Source: Bacteroides intestinalis
GTDB lineage: Bacteria > Bacteroidota > Bacteroidia > Bacteroidales > Bacteroidaceae
DNA length: 64,000 nucleotides
Reading direction: 5' to 3'
NCBI RefSeq assembly: GCF_003464595.1
Contig: NZ_QRZF01000001.1
Span: 606,391-670,390 of the forward strand
Shown: in pieces, positions 43,002 through 52,353 of the stretch
How the letters are laid out: every line of letters begins with the position of its first letter
How positions within the stretch are numbered: the first letter of the stretch is position 1
Made by a program: the position numbers and the translations under genes
The notes under the pieces: model-generated
The model's input: only the letters and a program-made list of their open reading frames with translations
Database searches by the model: none
What the model was told of the DNA's origin: nothing

Positions 43002-44585
43002 TTAACGTTTGCCCTCGGCGAGCTGCCTGATCGCCAGTTCCATATCACCGCCCAGCTCCCCGGCAAGCCGCTGTACCTCCACTTTCTCCGTTTCCTCGGT
43101 CGTGTAGGCCAGGTACTCCGGAACGCTGACCTCCGTGGCATAGACCGCCGACTGAACGCCGCCCAGACCGATCCAGACCTCCTTGTATTTACGGGAAGGG
43201 TCGTTGGACTGGTTGATCGAGAGAATCTGCGCCTTCTCCTTGTCGGTCAGCCCCAACAAGGACTGAATCGCGTCGAAACGGTTCATGAATTTGCGCTGGT
43301 CGAGCAGGATCTTGCAGTCCGAGTTGTTGATGATCGCCTCCTTGACCACCGGGCTGGAAATGATGTCCTCGACCTCCTGCGTCACAACGATGGCCTCACC
43401 GTAGTATTTGCGGACGGTTTTATACATATAACGCAGATATTCAGCCATATTGGCCGTAGAGAGCGCCTTCCAGGCCTCCTCGACGATGAGCTGTTTGCGT
43501 ACCCCCTTGAGCCGTCTCATCTTGTTTATGAAAGCCTCCATGATGATAATGGTGACCACGGGAAAAAGCTCCTTGTTTTCCTTGATGGAATCCACCTCGA
43601 AGACCACGAAGCGCTTCGAGAGCAGGTCGATGTTGGCCCGGGAGTTCAGAAGGAAGTCGTAGCGTCCGCCCTTATAATACTGCCGCAGGGTGATGAGCAT
43701 GTTGTCGATGTTGAAATCCTCGCGGCTGACCCGGATCTCCCGCTCCTCCAGCTCACGGCGGTAGTCGTCTCGCAGGTACTCGTAGAAACTGTCAAAACAC
43801 GGCACGATATTCCGGTCGGCGCGGATACGCTCGATATAGGCGTTCACGGCACTGCCCAGCTCGCCGCTCTCGGTCTTCGTGATCTTGTCGTCCTCGGTTT
43901 TCCAGAGTGTCAGCAGCAGCGTCTTGATGCTGTCCTTCTTCTCCACGTCGAAATAGTAGTCGTCGGTGTAGAACGGGTTGAAACTGATGGGATGTTCCTC
44001 GGTATAGGTAAAATACACGCCGTCCTCACCTTTGGTCTTACGCCGGATCAGCTCGCAAAGACCCTGGTAGCTGTTACCGGTATCCACCAGCACGACATGC
44101 GTGCCCTGCTCCCAGTATTGGCGGACTAAATGATTCATAAAGAATGACTTGCCTGACCCAGAGCCGCCTAACACGAATTTATTCCTATTCGTAATGATCC
44201 CTTTTTTCATCGGTTCGTCCGAGATGTCCAGGTGCAGGGGCCTGCCGCTTACGCGGTCGCACAGCTTGATGCCGAAAGGGCTGGACGAGGATTTATAGTT
44301 GGTTTCCTCCGTGAAGAAACAGACTGCGGGCTCGATGAACGTGTAGAACGATTCCTCGGCGGGGAAATCCCCCGCGTTGCCCGGCATACCCGCCCAGTAG
44401 AGCGTGGCGGCGTCCACGGTGTTGTGGCGCGGGCGGCACTCCATCAGAGCGAGCTGGCTGCCCACATCATTGCGGATATGCCGGAGCTCCTGCACGTCGT
44501 CCGACCAGGCCAGCACGTTGAAATGGGCCCGGACGGATTGAAGACCGAACGAGTGCGCCTCGTTGAGATACTGGTCGATGTCGAG
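43002..44585 (-). CDS. traG: TraG conjugation ATPase, C-terminal exon
   Basis: Second exon of traG: 527 codons plus stop, continuing in frame from the exon at 46959-47876. Together they encode 833 residues, the normal length of this VirB4-like ATPase. The exon begins LDIDQYLNEAHSFGLQSVRA. Walker A is FVLGGSGSGKSFFMNHLV, Walker B is RKQLIVEEAWKALSTANM, and the later VVTQEVEDIISSPVVKEAII is also conserved. It should energise assembly and substrate passage at the cytoplasmic face of the channel. An internal ATG near 44708 would start inside intron sequence and does not mark a separate gene. Confidence 0.9.
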   Translation of the reverse strand, partial: LDIDQYLNEAHSFGLQSVRAHFNVLAWSDDVQELRHIRNDVGSQLALMECRPRHNTVDAATLYWAGMPGNAGDFPAEESFYTFIEPAVCFFTEETNYKSSSSPFGIKLCDRVSGRPLHLDISDEPMKKGIITNRNKFVLGGSGSGKSFFMNHLVRQYWEQGTHVVLVDTGNSYQGLCELIRRKTKGEDGVYFTYTEEHPISFNPFYTDDYYFDVEKKDSIKTLLLTLWKTEDDKITKTESGELGSAVNAYIERIRADRNIVPCFDSFYEYLRDDYRRELEEREIRVSREDFNIDNMLITLRQYYKGGRYDFLLNSRANIDLLSKRFVVFEVDSIKENKELFPVVTIIIMEAFINKMRRLKGVRKQLIVEEAWKALSTANMAEYLRYMYKTVRKYYGEAIVVTQEVEDIISSPVVKEAIINNSDCKILLDQRKFMNRFDAIQSLLGLTDKEKAQILSINQSNDPSRKYKEVWIGLGGVQSAVYATEVSVPEYLAYTTEETEKVEVQRLAGELGGDMELAIRQLAEGKR

Positions 44586-46958
44586 TAGGTCAGCCCCCTT
44601 ACGGGAGCTTTCCCCTCTAAGAACCGTACGTGAGAGTTTCCCCTCATACGGCTCAAGCAATTCAAAACTTTTATTTGTAACTAAAAGCCGGCTCATAGTA
44701 ACTTCCATTTATTTCTGTTAGTAATTCGGCTGCAATGATCATGTATTAGGACTTTCGCCTTTCTACTGCTCCCTGTCATTTCAGTAATTTTCCAGGGAGT
44801 TTCCCGTGTGATGTGCTTGCCACACACAGGGCAACATTGCATTTGCTGATTCCACAGGCGATAGATATATTGCTTGCCGTCTAAGTGTGCAAGCATTCTT
44901 CGGGTCTTGTATTGATCGAAGAAATCTTTCCAATCGGCATCATATGGGTTGGCCTCACTGCGGATTTTGATATGTCGCTTTATTTTCGTATCCGACAATC
45001 TCACAAGAGTGTGGTATTTATCCACTTTCCTGTTTTCAAGCGGTACGGCAAAAGTCCAGCTTCTACCTCTTACAGTGTGATAATACTTGTTGGCAATCCA
45101 TCGTTTACCTTTTTTGGGATGTCTTCTGCGAGACCATCGCCATAGTTTGTTGAAAATTTGTGCATCTGTTTTACGGAAAGTTTCCGATGCAGAACACCCC
45201 TTGTAGTAGTTCGCCCATCCTCTAATGACTGGGTTTAGCAATCGTATCAAAGATTGTTGCTTAGAAGACTTGTTCTTGTCCACTATTTCACGAACCTTAT
45301 CTAAAAATCTCTTTCGACTCTTCTTGGATGGTTTTGTGATAAACTTGCCTTTATATTTTCTGATATTGAACCCAAGAAAATCAAACCCTTCTTCTATATG
45401 AGTTATCTTAGTCTTTTCTTCTGATAAGGTAAGCCCTCTTGCTTGAAGAAACTCAATGACTAATGGTTTAACATGGTTCTCCAACAACTCCTTACTCTCT
45501 CCTGTGATAATAAAATCATCCGCGTAGCGAACAAGATTTATCATAGGAGTATAGTAATTTTTCTTCGAGCGGTTTATCGGAAAGCTATCGGCAAGCAGTT
45601 TTTCCAGTCCGTCCAAAGTCATATTTGCAAGAGTTGGGGAGATGATGCCGCCTTGAGGAGTTCCCTCCTCTGTCGGAAAAAGTTGCTTGTTGAAAATAAA
45701 TCCACTTTTCAACCATTTACGGAGCAAAACTTTATCCATAGGGATATTGTCAAGCAACCATTCATGACTGATATGGTCGAAACAACCTTTGATATCACCT
45801 TCTAAGATCCATTGTGGGGATGTCGTCCTTGCCAGGTCATTGAAGCATTGTTGAACGGCATCTGCCGTGCTCCTTTCTTTTCTGAAACCATAAGAATTGG
45901 CATCAGCCGTTGTTTCAGCTACGGGAGCCAGTGCCATCAGATACAATGCCTGCATAGCCCGGTCTTTCATAGTTGGTATACCCAATGGTCTTAATTTCCC
46001 GTTACTCTTTCTGATATGTACTCGTCTCAGAGGTTGGGGTGTATAACCTCTCCTTTTCAGTTCGGTTATTGCACACACTTTAGCATCTGGCGTTTTCCAT
46101 GTTACCATATCGACGCCAGCCGTTTTACTCCCATTATTGGAAGTTACACGTCTTACCGCTAATGCTTTAGCGTAAAACGAGTGGGTCAGTGTCCACTGCA
46201 AGGCTTTGACCTTGTTGTGGCGACCCTCTTTTTGAGCCTTTACAATACGCGCTTGTAGCTTTTGAACCGCAGCTTCGCATTTGAGCCAATTTATACTGTC
46301 CCATTTGCTCTGCGTTTGGTCAGTCGATGCACACGATTTTTTAATTTCGTTCATTTGCTTTTCTCCTTTTAAAAGTTCTAAAAGTTTCTTGTAAAGAATC
46401 ACCTACCGCAGAAGTCAGCCTGCTTTCGCAGCGGGATGATGTTTCAATCCCTATTCACCCCATTACAGGGTGGCATTCGCTTTTTCTGCAATCCTATACC
46501 CGCACTCCATTCGGCATTCCTTACGGTCTGCTTACCTGTCATTGGCAGGAGAAATACGGGCTTACTACGTTCCGTGCAAGTAACTTATAAGTGGGTTAGG
46601 TTCTGTCTATTACACCGGCAGTACTCTGTTCGTGTATTCCCAGAATGGAGAGGAATAACCGACTGCTTCCCTTTTGGGCTGAAGCCTATCAGTATCTTTG
46701 GCTTCTTCAACCTTACGACGTTTAGACGACAGTTCGCTTACGCTAACCATACCACCCAAGCCAAGCTCCCTGACTGTATGATACTAACAGCCATTGTCTT
46801 TCCCTCACGGTTCTGACTGCTCCTTTCGGAAGGGCTACCTTGTCTGGACAGCTTTGATACAGTATATTACTATTGGTGCATCTGTCCATAGGCTACCGTT
46901 GACGAAACAACGGGTTAAATCTAAGTTTAACAATTACTTACACAGCGACGTATCGCAC
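44586..46958 (-). mobile_element. Group II intron inside traG
   Basis: About 2.37 kb, sense orientation relative to traG. The 5' end GTGCGATACG directly follows exon codons for K-E-W. Domain V is visible at 44621-44654, starting GAGCCGTATGAGG and ending CACGTACGGTTC with a GAAA loop. The 3' end reads CTGACCTA or CTGACCTAC; only the former keeps traG in frame. It carries an RT-maturase-HNH gene. The 0.6 kb between the gene start and the 5' end is ribozyme domains I-III; open frames there are chance. Confidence 0.88.
44693..46354 (-). CDS. ltrA: Group II intron maturase (RT, X and HNH domains)
   Basis: 553 residues from the ATG at 46354, which has a strong AAGGAG site 8-10 nt upstream. RT blocks: RRVHIRKSNGKLRPLGIPTM, WILEGDIKGCFDHISHEWLL, EEGTPQGGIISPTLANM and the catalytic NLVRYADDFIITG. 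Maturase domain X follows (RWSRRRHPKKGKRWIANKYY). The C-terminus holds a zinc-finger HNH endonuclease (QCCPVCGKHIT, LIHDHCSRITNRNKWKLL). All key residues are present, so the intron should be able to splice and move. Confidence 0.92.
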   Translation of the reverse strand: MNEIKKSCASTDQTQSKWDSINWLKCEAAVQKLQARIVKAQKEGRHNKVKALQWTLTHSFYAKALAVRRVTSNNGSKTAGVDMVTWKTPDAKVCAITELKRRGYTPQPLRRVHIRKSNGKLRPLGIPTMKDRAMQALYLMALAPVAETTADANSYGFRKERSTADAVQQCFNDLARTTSPQWILEGDIKGCFDHISHEWLLDNIPMDKVLLRKWLKSGFIFNKQLFPTEEGTPQGGIISPTLANMTLDGLEKLLADSFPINRSKKNYYTPMINLVRYADDFIITGESKELLENHVKPLVIEFLQARGLTLSEEKTKITHIEEGFDFLGFNIRKYKGKFITKPSKKSRKRFLDKVREIVDKNKSSKQQSLIRLLNPVIRGWANYYKGCSASETFRKTDAQIFNKLWRWSRRRHPKKGKRWIANKYYHTVRGRSWTFAVPLENRKVDKYHTLVRLSDTKIKRHIKIRSEANPYDADWKDFFDQYKTRRMLAHLDGKQYIYRLWNQQMQCCPVCGKHITRETPWKITEMTGSSRKAKVLIHDHCSRITNRNKWKLL

Positions 46959-47876
46959 CCACTCCTTGTTTATCTGGTTCCCGCGGGAGTAGCGGGAAAG
47001 GGACTGCATGTTACGCGCACGTTTCTCGAACATACGCAGGTTTTCGTCGCTGTCTTCCAGGAACACGTACTGGTTGTAAAGGTGGTCGCAGGAAAGCAGA
47101 AGCCCCACGGGGGCCGCGAACGAGAGCAGGCAGTCCGAACGGTCGGTGGAAAGACGCTCGTAACGGGTGTCCGTACCCACGCGCCCCGGCAGGTCTTCCG
47201 TGTCCGAGAGCGTGTGCAGGCACACCCGTTTGTTACCCACGCGCAGAACCTCGGCCCCCAGCTCGATGTCCTGAAGAGAAGTCGTATCCGAGAGCGAGAG
47301 GGAAAAGTACCGTTCCAGCAGGCCCGGACAATCCGCCGTACCCGTGATCTCGTCCCCCGTGAGGCGGACAAGGGTCAGGAAACCCGAATCGTTCAGAATA
47401 CGCTCGAACTGTTCCGCCGCCTCCAGGAATTTTGTCGCCGATTCCCGGTTTACCTCTTTGGGAATGATGTTGCCCCGGCAGAGGGTCGAGAAGTCTGAAC
47501 GCATGTGCATACGCTCCCTCGTCGTTTTCGTCAGGTAGAGGAAGCAGGCGTGGGTCAGGAACGGACGCTCGTTGAAATGCCGCTCGTAACTGCGGGAGAG
47601 GAAACTCATGTCCCCCTCGCCCGTGGCCGGGCGGTAACGCTCGCGGATGAACCAGTCCTGCTTGTGTACCACGCTGTATTCGGGCAAGACCTTCAGGGCC
47701 TTGCACCAGGCGGCGTGGATCGCCTCGTACTCGGCGGACGTGACGGTGAACAGCTCCGGGAGTTCGACCCGATAGACGACCGTTATGTCCGCGTCCTTGC
47801 TGATGATACAACCGCCTTCCACGGCCAGGAGCGGGAACTTGCTTTCCAGCGTGGTGGCTTTCAAGAGGTTTCTCAT
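46959..47876 (-). CDS. traG: TraG conjugation ATPase, N-terminal exon
   Basis: 306 codons from the ATG at 47876, which overlaps the traF stop (ATGA). It begins MRNLLKATTLESKFPLLAVE and includes CIISKDADITVVYRVELPEL, the usual TraG start. It ends SRYSRGNQINKEW at the intron boundary. Without splicing translation would continue five codons into the intron (VRYVAV) and stop. A longer frame to 48056 reads antisense-like composition across traF and is rejected. Confidence 0.9.
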
Positions 47877-48147
47877 ACGCGGCCCCCCTTTCTTTTCAGC
47901 AACCGGCGCAGGGACTTGCGGTTGAGCAGGTAGCGGGGATGCCGGCGCGCGGCGAGCAGCTTCATCAGCCCGTGTTCCCCGTAACGGGTGTTCAGGCGGA
48001 AGGTAAGCCAGACCAGCACCGAAGCCGCCGCAACGCCGAAAGCGATACATACCCACTGATCGACCCCTGCCATGTAGAGGATGACGAACACCACGAAGAC
48101 GGCCAGCAGGCCGCCCGCGAAGATGAAGAGGTACTGCGCCTTCAGGC
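47873..48147 (-). CDS. traF: TraF, second exon
   Basis: Continues from the short first exon at 50636-50684 with LKAQYLFIFAGGLLAVFVVF; joined, the gene is 324 nt and encodes 107 residues, exactly the size of DUF4133 TraF proteins (VirB3-like). Two hydrophobic segments (about residues 22-45 and 48-65) make it an inner-membrane protein. The end is basic (RHPRYLLNRKSLRRLLKRKG). The longer open frame reaching 48346 is intron-derived at its N-terminus. Confidence 0.88.
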
Positions 48148-50635
48148 GTAGGCTAAGAACCCGGTGCCTTGCCGTATTTCTACGGTAGGTTTCCAAGAAC
48201 TCGCCTCCGAACCGTGCTTGCACCTCTCGGCGCACACGGCTCTCCACTAACATATTCAGTCTATTATCCCGTGATGTATCTTGTTGTGACAGGGAATACA
48301 TACAGCTAACGTCTTTCTCTGACGTCCAATCATTTGTATTTTCCATGGCTCTTTGCCTTTTAAGTCTTTGAGTCTTTTGACGTGGTGTATTTCAATGTTT
48401 TCCGTTGCGCCACACAATTCACACTTACCCGCTTTTAACCTTTGTATAAGGCTTGATACAGTGCTATTGAAAATCGTGTTGGCTACATAATCACAACTCG
48501 CGTCCATCGCGGTTGTTTTACGCTTAAAGCTCCCGTTGAAGAATACCCGCATCTTCTTTCCTCCTTTCTTGTCCTCATAGAAAACCGCAAAATCTTTGTG
48601 ATGTCGATACTTTGCGATAATCTTTCGGGCTGTCGTACTGTACTTTCGTGCAAAAGTCTTATACAGACTGTATTGCATGATGTACTTGAAAGAATTCAGG
48701 TGTGAACTGTTATTTGCGATAGAAAAATAGTTTGCAAAACCTCGGATTTCTCTGTTATAGGCATCCAGTATTTCGAGGTCGTCCAGATGTAGCAACTTTG
48801 TCCGGCTTGTGGGTTTCCATTTCGCTTTACCCTCGAATTGATGAATTTCCATCGCCTCGTAGTAGAGAAGTTTATCCCGCATTGTGGACATTGGCACTTC
48901 CAACACTACCTTTTTGCCGTAAGCCTTAATAAGTACTCCCGATTTCTCGCCTCTTAACGTCTTATCCGTGAATGGTCGGACATAGATTTCATAGCCGAGG
49001 AATTTTGCCTTTCTATTGCCGTGCGTGATTAAGGTCTTTTCTTCGGAGAGCGTCAATTTCAGTTTCTCGCCGAGGAAATTCTTAATATCCTCTTTGATGG
49101 CCTCACAGTCCGATTTACTGCCAATCACTCCGATAATAAAATCATCGGCATACCTCACATACTTAATCCGTCTATATCCCTCGTCCATTTCATCGACAGA
49201 GGGTAAGTGCATCCTGTTTTTCTGATGTTGCTTAATCGCGTCAATCAGTTCCTTCCGAGTATCTTTATCCTCGGTTTGCTTCAGTTTTGTGCCGAGCCAC
49301 CAAATTTTCCTGGAATACCGTTTGTACTCAAGGTTCATTGCCCGTCTGTCGCCTCTATCGAATTGACAGGCATACTCTTTCATGTACTTATCCAGCTTGT
49401 CGAGATAGATATTAGCCAGTATCGGGCTAATGATGCCACCTTGCGGTGTTCCGCTGTATGTTCTATGAAATGTCCAATCTTCGATGTAGCCAGCTTTCAA
49501 AAATTTCCACATTAGCCGGATAAAGCGGTCGTCTGCGATACGTTCTTTCAAGATTCCGATAAGTACATCATGGTTGATGTTATCGAAGAATCCTTCAATG
49601 TCGCCCTCGATAAACCACTTGGCCGCAGTAAAATTCTTCTGCACCTGTATCAGTGCGGTGTGGCAGCTGCGTTTGGGTCGGAAGCCGTGCGAGGTGTTCT
49701 CAAAACTACCTTCATAAATTGCTTCCAACAGCATTCGCAATACCTCCTGCACTAATTTGTCGTCGATAGACGGTATGCCGAGAGGTCGCATGTTCCCGTT
49801 TTTCTTCGGGATGTACGTCCTTCTTGCCGGTTTTGGTTGGTACGACTCATCTTTGAGCGCATCAATCAAATTTTCAATCCGTTTCAGGCTCATTCCGTCG
49901 ATAGTTTTACCGTCGGAACCTTCCGTCATATTTCCCTGCCTACCTTGTATATTATGGTAGGCGAGGAGAAACATCTCCGAATTGAATAGAACCCTGTAGA
50001 GCCGTTCAAACTTGTAGCTCGAAACTTTGCTGTGCTCTGACAGACTGTTTAATACTCTCTCTGGATTTCTCATAATGTCTCACACATTATCCGTTAATTT
50101 GTATTAAAAATGTTAGCTGCCACCCTTCGCCATGTACGAGGCTTTCCCTCGCTCGGACTACTACGGTGGCTCCGTTGCCATACCGGATTTTCATAGGTCT
50201 GAAACCTAATAGCCTTTCGGCATTCCGGGTTAGGCAATCCACGTTTAATTCTTCGGCAACATAGCTTTGATAGATTGTCGGATACGACTTTCGCCCGTTT
50301 CTGCTTATCGCAGTTGTGCTGTAACCTGTTCTGCACCCAACCCTCCAAGGTCGAATCGAGTGTGTTACAGTATGGCGTCTGTAGTTACCTTCCGCCACAG
50401 TTTCGAGTTGTGCCACTTGGACTATCGTTCAATCAATCCAGACTTTATCCTCGTATCTATCTTTCATCTCCTGATTCAGTCGCATACTTGGTAACTGTAT
50501 GACTTATCAGTTTATCGGCAGGCTATACTCCCCGTCCGGTTTCCCTTTCGGATAAGCCGATCGATGATAGGCTATCGAACACTTGCCTAACGTCTTGCTA
50601 TCGACGCATTTGCCAAAGAACCATTACGTGCGCGC
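48148..50635 (-). mobile_element. Group II intron inside traF
   Basis: 2488 nt, sense orientation. The 5' end reads GCGCGCACGTAATGG, an off-consensus start (usual GTGYG), chosen because it and the 3' end CTTAGCCTAC give an in-frame 107-codon traF. Domain V is at 48209-48242, starting GAGCCGTGTGCG and ending GCACGGTTC. Domain VI follows. It encodes its own RT-HNH protein, which differs in length and sequence from the traG intron's, so the two are independent insertions. Confidence 0.87.
48256..50073 (-). CDS. ltrA: Group II intron reverse transcriptase/maturase with HNH domain
   Basis: 605 residues. RT blocks: RRTYIPKKNGNMRPLGIPSI, WFIEGDIEGFFDNINHDVLI, SGTPQGGIISPILANIYLDK and the catalytic IKYVRYADDFIIGVIG. 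An insertion of about 80 residues (KYMKEYACQFDRGDRRAMNL onward) separates blocks before YADD, typical of this intron class. The C-terminal endonuclease has CELCGATENIEIHHV and VCIPCHNKIHHG. All catalytic residues are intact. Confidence 0.92.
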   Translation of the reverse strand: MRNPERVLNSLSEHSKVSSYKFERLYRVLFNSEMFLLAYHNIQGRQGNMTEGSDGKTIDGMSLKRIENLIDALKDESYQPKPARRTYIPKKNGNMRPLGIPSIDDKLVQEVLRMLLEAIYEGSFENTSHGFRPKRSCHTALIQVQKNFTAAKWFIEGDIEGFFDNINHDVLIGILKERIADDRFIRLMWKFLKAGYIEDWTFHRTYSGTPQGGIISPILANIYLDKLDKYMKEYACQFDRGDRRAMNLEYKRYSRKIWWLGTKLKQTEDKDTRKELIDAIKQHQKNRMHLPSVDEMDEGYRRIKYVRYADDFIIGVIGSKSDCEAIKEDIKNFLGEKLKLTLSEEKTLITHGNRKAKFLGYEIYVRPFTDKTLRGEKSGVLIKAYGKKVVLEVPMSTMRDKLLYYEAMEIHQFEGKAKWKPTSRTKLLHLDDLEILDAYNREIRGFANYFSIANNSSHLNSFKYIMQYSLYKTFARKYSTTARKIIAKYRHHKDFAVFYEDKKGGKKMRVFFNGSFKRKTTAMDASCDYVANTIFNSTVSSLIQRLKAGKCELCGATENIEIHHVKRLKDLKGKEPWKIQMIGRQRKTLAVCIPCHNKIHHGIID

Positions 50636-50684
50636 CCCGGAACTCCACGCTCTTGCCGATTCCCTTGTTGATTCCATATTCCAT
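50636..50684 (-). CDS. traF: TraF, first exon
   Basis: Sixteen codons plus one base: MEYGINKGIGKSVEFR and the first G of a glycine codon. I-N-K-G-I-G-x-x-V-E-F-x-G-L-K-A-Q-Y is the conserved N-terminus of DUF4133 TraF, completed by the exon at 47873-48147. It starts 23 nt after the traE stop. The exon is too short to be found by length alone; the splice is what identifies it. Confidence 0.85.
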
Positions 50685-50707
50685 AATTATTTGCATGACA
50701 GGTTGGA

Positions 50708-51010
50708 CTACAAGAAGAAAGAGCGTAGGATCGTCGCGGCGACAATCAGGAAAATACACGCGCCGAACCAGCTCGCGGCGGTCTTCGACGTGTCGGGGTC
50801 GCCGCTCGAAAACTTGTTATAGACCTTGATGCCCCCGATAAGGCCGACCACAGCCCCCACAGCGTACACGAGTTTCGTGCCGGGGTCGAAGTAACTGGTT
50901 ACCATGTTGGTAGCCTCCGTAATGCCGGCGATGCCGTTGCCCTGCGCGAAAGCGGAGGAGATGGCGGCAAAGAGAAATGCCGCCGGAAGAAGAATCTTGT
51001 TCTTTCTCAT
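50708..51010 (-). CDS. traE: Conjugative transposon protein TraE (DUF4134)
   Basis: 100 residues from the ATG at 51010. Signal sequence (ILLPAAFLFAAISSAFAQGN) then two helices (LVYAVGAVVGLIGGIKVYNK and FGACIFLIVAATILRSFFL), the VirB2-pilin-like arrangement. KVYNKFSSGDPDTSKTAASW between them is the DUF4134 signature. Likely the pilin or channel-lining subunit. Confidence 0.9.
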   Translation of the reverse strand: MRKNKILLPAAFLFAAISSAFAQGNGIAGITEATNMVTSYFDPGTKLVYAVGAVVGLIGGIKVYNKFSSGDPDTSKTAASWFGACIFLIVAATILRSFFL

Positions 51011-51155
51011 AACTCGATAATGTTTGAATTGTGGCGCGGGGATGGATAGGCCCCGCACCGGGTTAAACTTCTTGATTCGTTTTTTTTCAGTGGTTCGAGG
51101 ATAGCCTCACGCGCTACCCGTAGTCTTTTTCTTTCATCGTGATGTCATTATGGGG
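51011..51155 (-). other. Spacer between traD and traE
   Basis: 145 nt with no supported gene. GGCCCCGCACCGGG-type GC-rich sequence near 51040-51060 may form a weak hairpin. Confidence 0.3.
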
Positions 51156-51896
51156 TTAAACAAACTCACGGACGTCGAAACCCGTGGGAACCGAACCCTG
51201 CGGAGATGGGCTTTCCGCAGACCTCTCGGACATACGCCGGTGAAAAGCCGAGAGGTAGGTGTCGATCAGGGATTTTACCCTGTCATTCCCGTCGGGGCGG
51301 CCCGAAACGATGACCTCGAACATGTCGGTCTGTTTCAGGCCCAGGAGGACACGTCCCGTTTCCTCCCTTTGCTCGTCTGTTGAAGGTGGATCGTGTACCA
51401 CGTGGCGGTAGGCTTCGCCCATCTGTTCAAAACTAACCCCCTGGGCAAGCGAGCGGCCCAAAAGGGGCAGCTCTTCGGTGTCGTCTTCATCCTCGTCATA
51501 ATCCGGCTCCTCCGCGTCCGCATCCGGGAAAGATTCATCGTACAGCGGAAAGTCGATTTCCAGAGGTTCGTTAGGCTCCCCCTCGGGAGCGACACCGAAC
51601 ACTTCATCCAGGTCTTCCGGCGGAATCTGCCGGGGGTGTTCGGGTACATTCGTGGGCACAAATATATCGGCTTTTTCCGTAACTTTTTCAGTTTCAGATT
51701 CTACGGCAGCTTGTGGCCGGGAGTGGCGCAAGTCGAGGACAAAGCGGCTCCTGCCGATGATCTCCTGCCGGCAGGGCGTGTCTTCGGAAACGATCCCGTC
51801 TGCCGGTTCGTTACGTTCCATCCGCCGCAGGCGGAAAAACGCCCACAAGGCATACCCCACGGCAAAGAGGGGCAGCAGCCACAACGCCCCGTTCAT
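51156..51896 (-). CDS. traD: Conjugative transposon protein TraD (DUF4122-like)
   Basis: 246 residues. One N-terminal membrane helix (ALWLLPLFAVGYALWAFFRL), then a long acidic stretch (DADAEEPDYDEDEDDTEELP near 125-145) and a conserved C-terminal block GVSFEQMGEAYRHVVHDPPS with MFEVIVSGRPDGNDRVKSLI. Position between the DUF3408 genes and traE fits TraD of CTnDOT-like elements. Its ATG overlaps the upstream stop. Function unknown. Confidence 0.78.
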   Translation of the reverse strand: MNGALWLLPLFAVGYALWAFFRLRRMERNEPADGIVSEDTPCRQEIIGRSRFVLDLRHSRPQAAVESETEKVTEKADIFVPTNVPEHPRQIPPEDLDEVFGVAPEGEPNEPLEIDFPLYDESFPDADAEEPDYDEDEDDTEELPLLGRSLAQGVSFEQMGEAYRHVVHDPPSTDEQREETGRVLLGLKQTDMFEVIVSGRPDGNDRVKSLIDTYLSAFHRRMSERSAESPSPQGSVPTGFDVREFV

Positions 51897-52312
51897 CGCT
51901 CCTCCGCTTTGGGTTGCCGGGAGGCCACGGCCTCACGCTCCTCGAAAAGCCGCTCGATGGTTTCCCGGTTATCGTCCAGGTGCGCCTTGAGAACCTTGTC
52001 CACGTAGGCCGTGATCGTCACGTCGCCACGACCGATGACACGGGTGATCTCGCGGATACGCTCGTGATACGACGGACGTATCTTCACGTGCTTGTTACCG
52101 GCGAAAGGCAGCCGCAGCAGGCAGATGTAACGGGCCAGGTACTCGGCCTCGGGGGTGGGGACAGTCCCCACGGCGACCTCCCCCGAAGGGCCGTCGGGGA
52201 CGATAAGGGTTTTCATCCTGCGCCGGTAGCGGCACACGCGGAAGATGAAGGGCACAGCGACGCAAAGGACGGCCGCCAGGATAACAGATAAAATAATTGC
52301 TTTGTCTGACAT
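51893..52312 (-). CDS. DUF3408-type protein at the traC position
   Basis: 139 residues. A membrane helix (IILSVILAAVLCVAVPFIF) is followed by the DUF3408 block: VKIRPSYHERIREITRVIGR, then GDVTITAYVDKVLKAHLDDN. The same block occurs in the next upstream gene without the helix. Probably regulates or assists relaxosome/partition functions with TraA. Confidence 0.75.
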   Translation of the reverse strand: MSDKAIILSVILAAVLCVAVPFIFRVCRYRRRMKTLIVPDGPSGEVAVGTVPTPEAEYLARYICLLRLPFAGNKHVKIRPSYHERIREITRVIGRGDVTITAYVDKVLKAHLDDNRETIERLFEEREAVASRQPKAEER

Positions 52313-52353
52313 GATGGATTGTTTTTAATAGGTTGTAAATATTGGGTTCATAA

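Noticed and set aside
46436..47498. Plus-strand open frames across the traG intron and exon
   Set aside because: They lie in ribozyme domains or opposite to traG and match nothing.
47877..48056. Extended N-terminus of TraG
   Set aside because: The longer frame runs through traF in another frame; the ATG at 47876 gives the family's start and an ATGA overlap.
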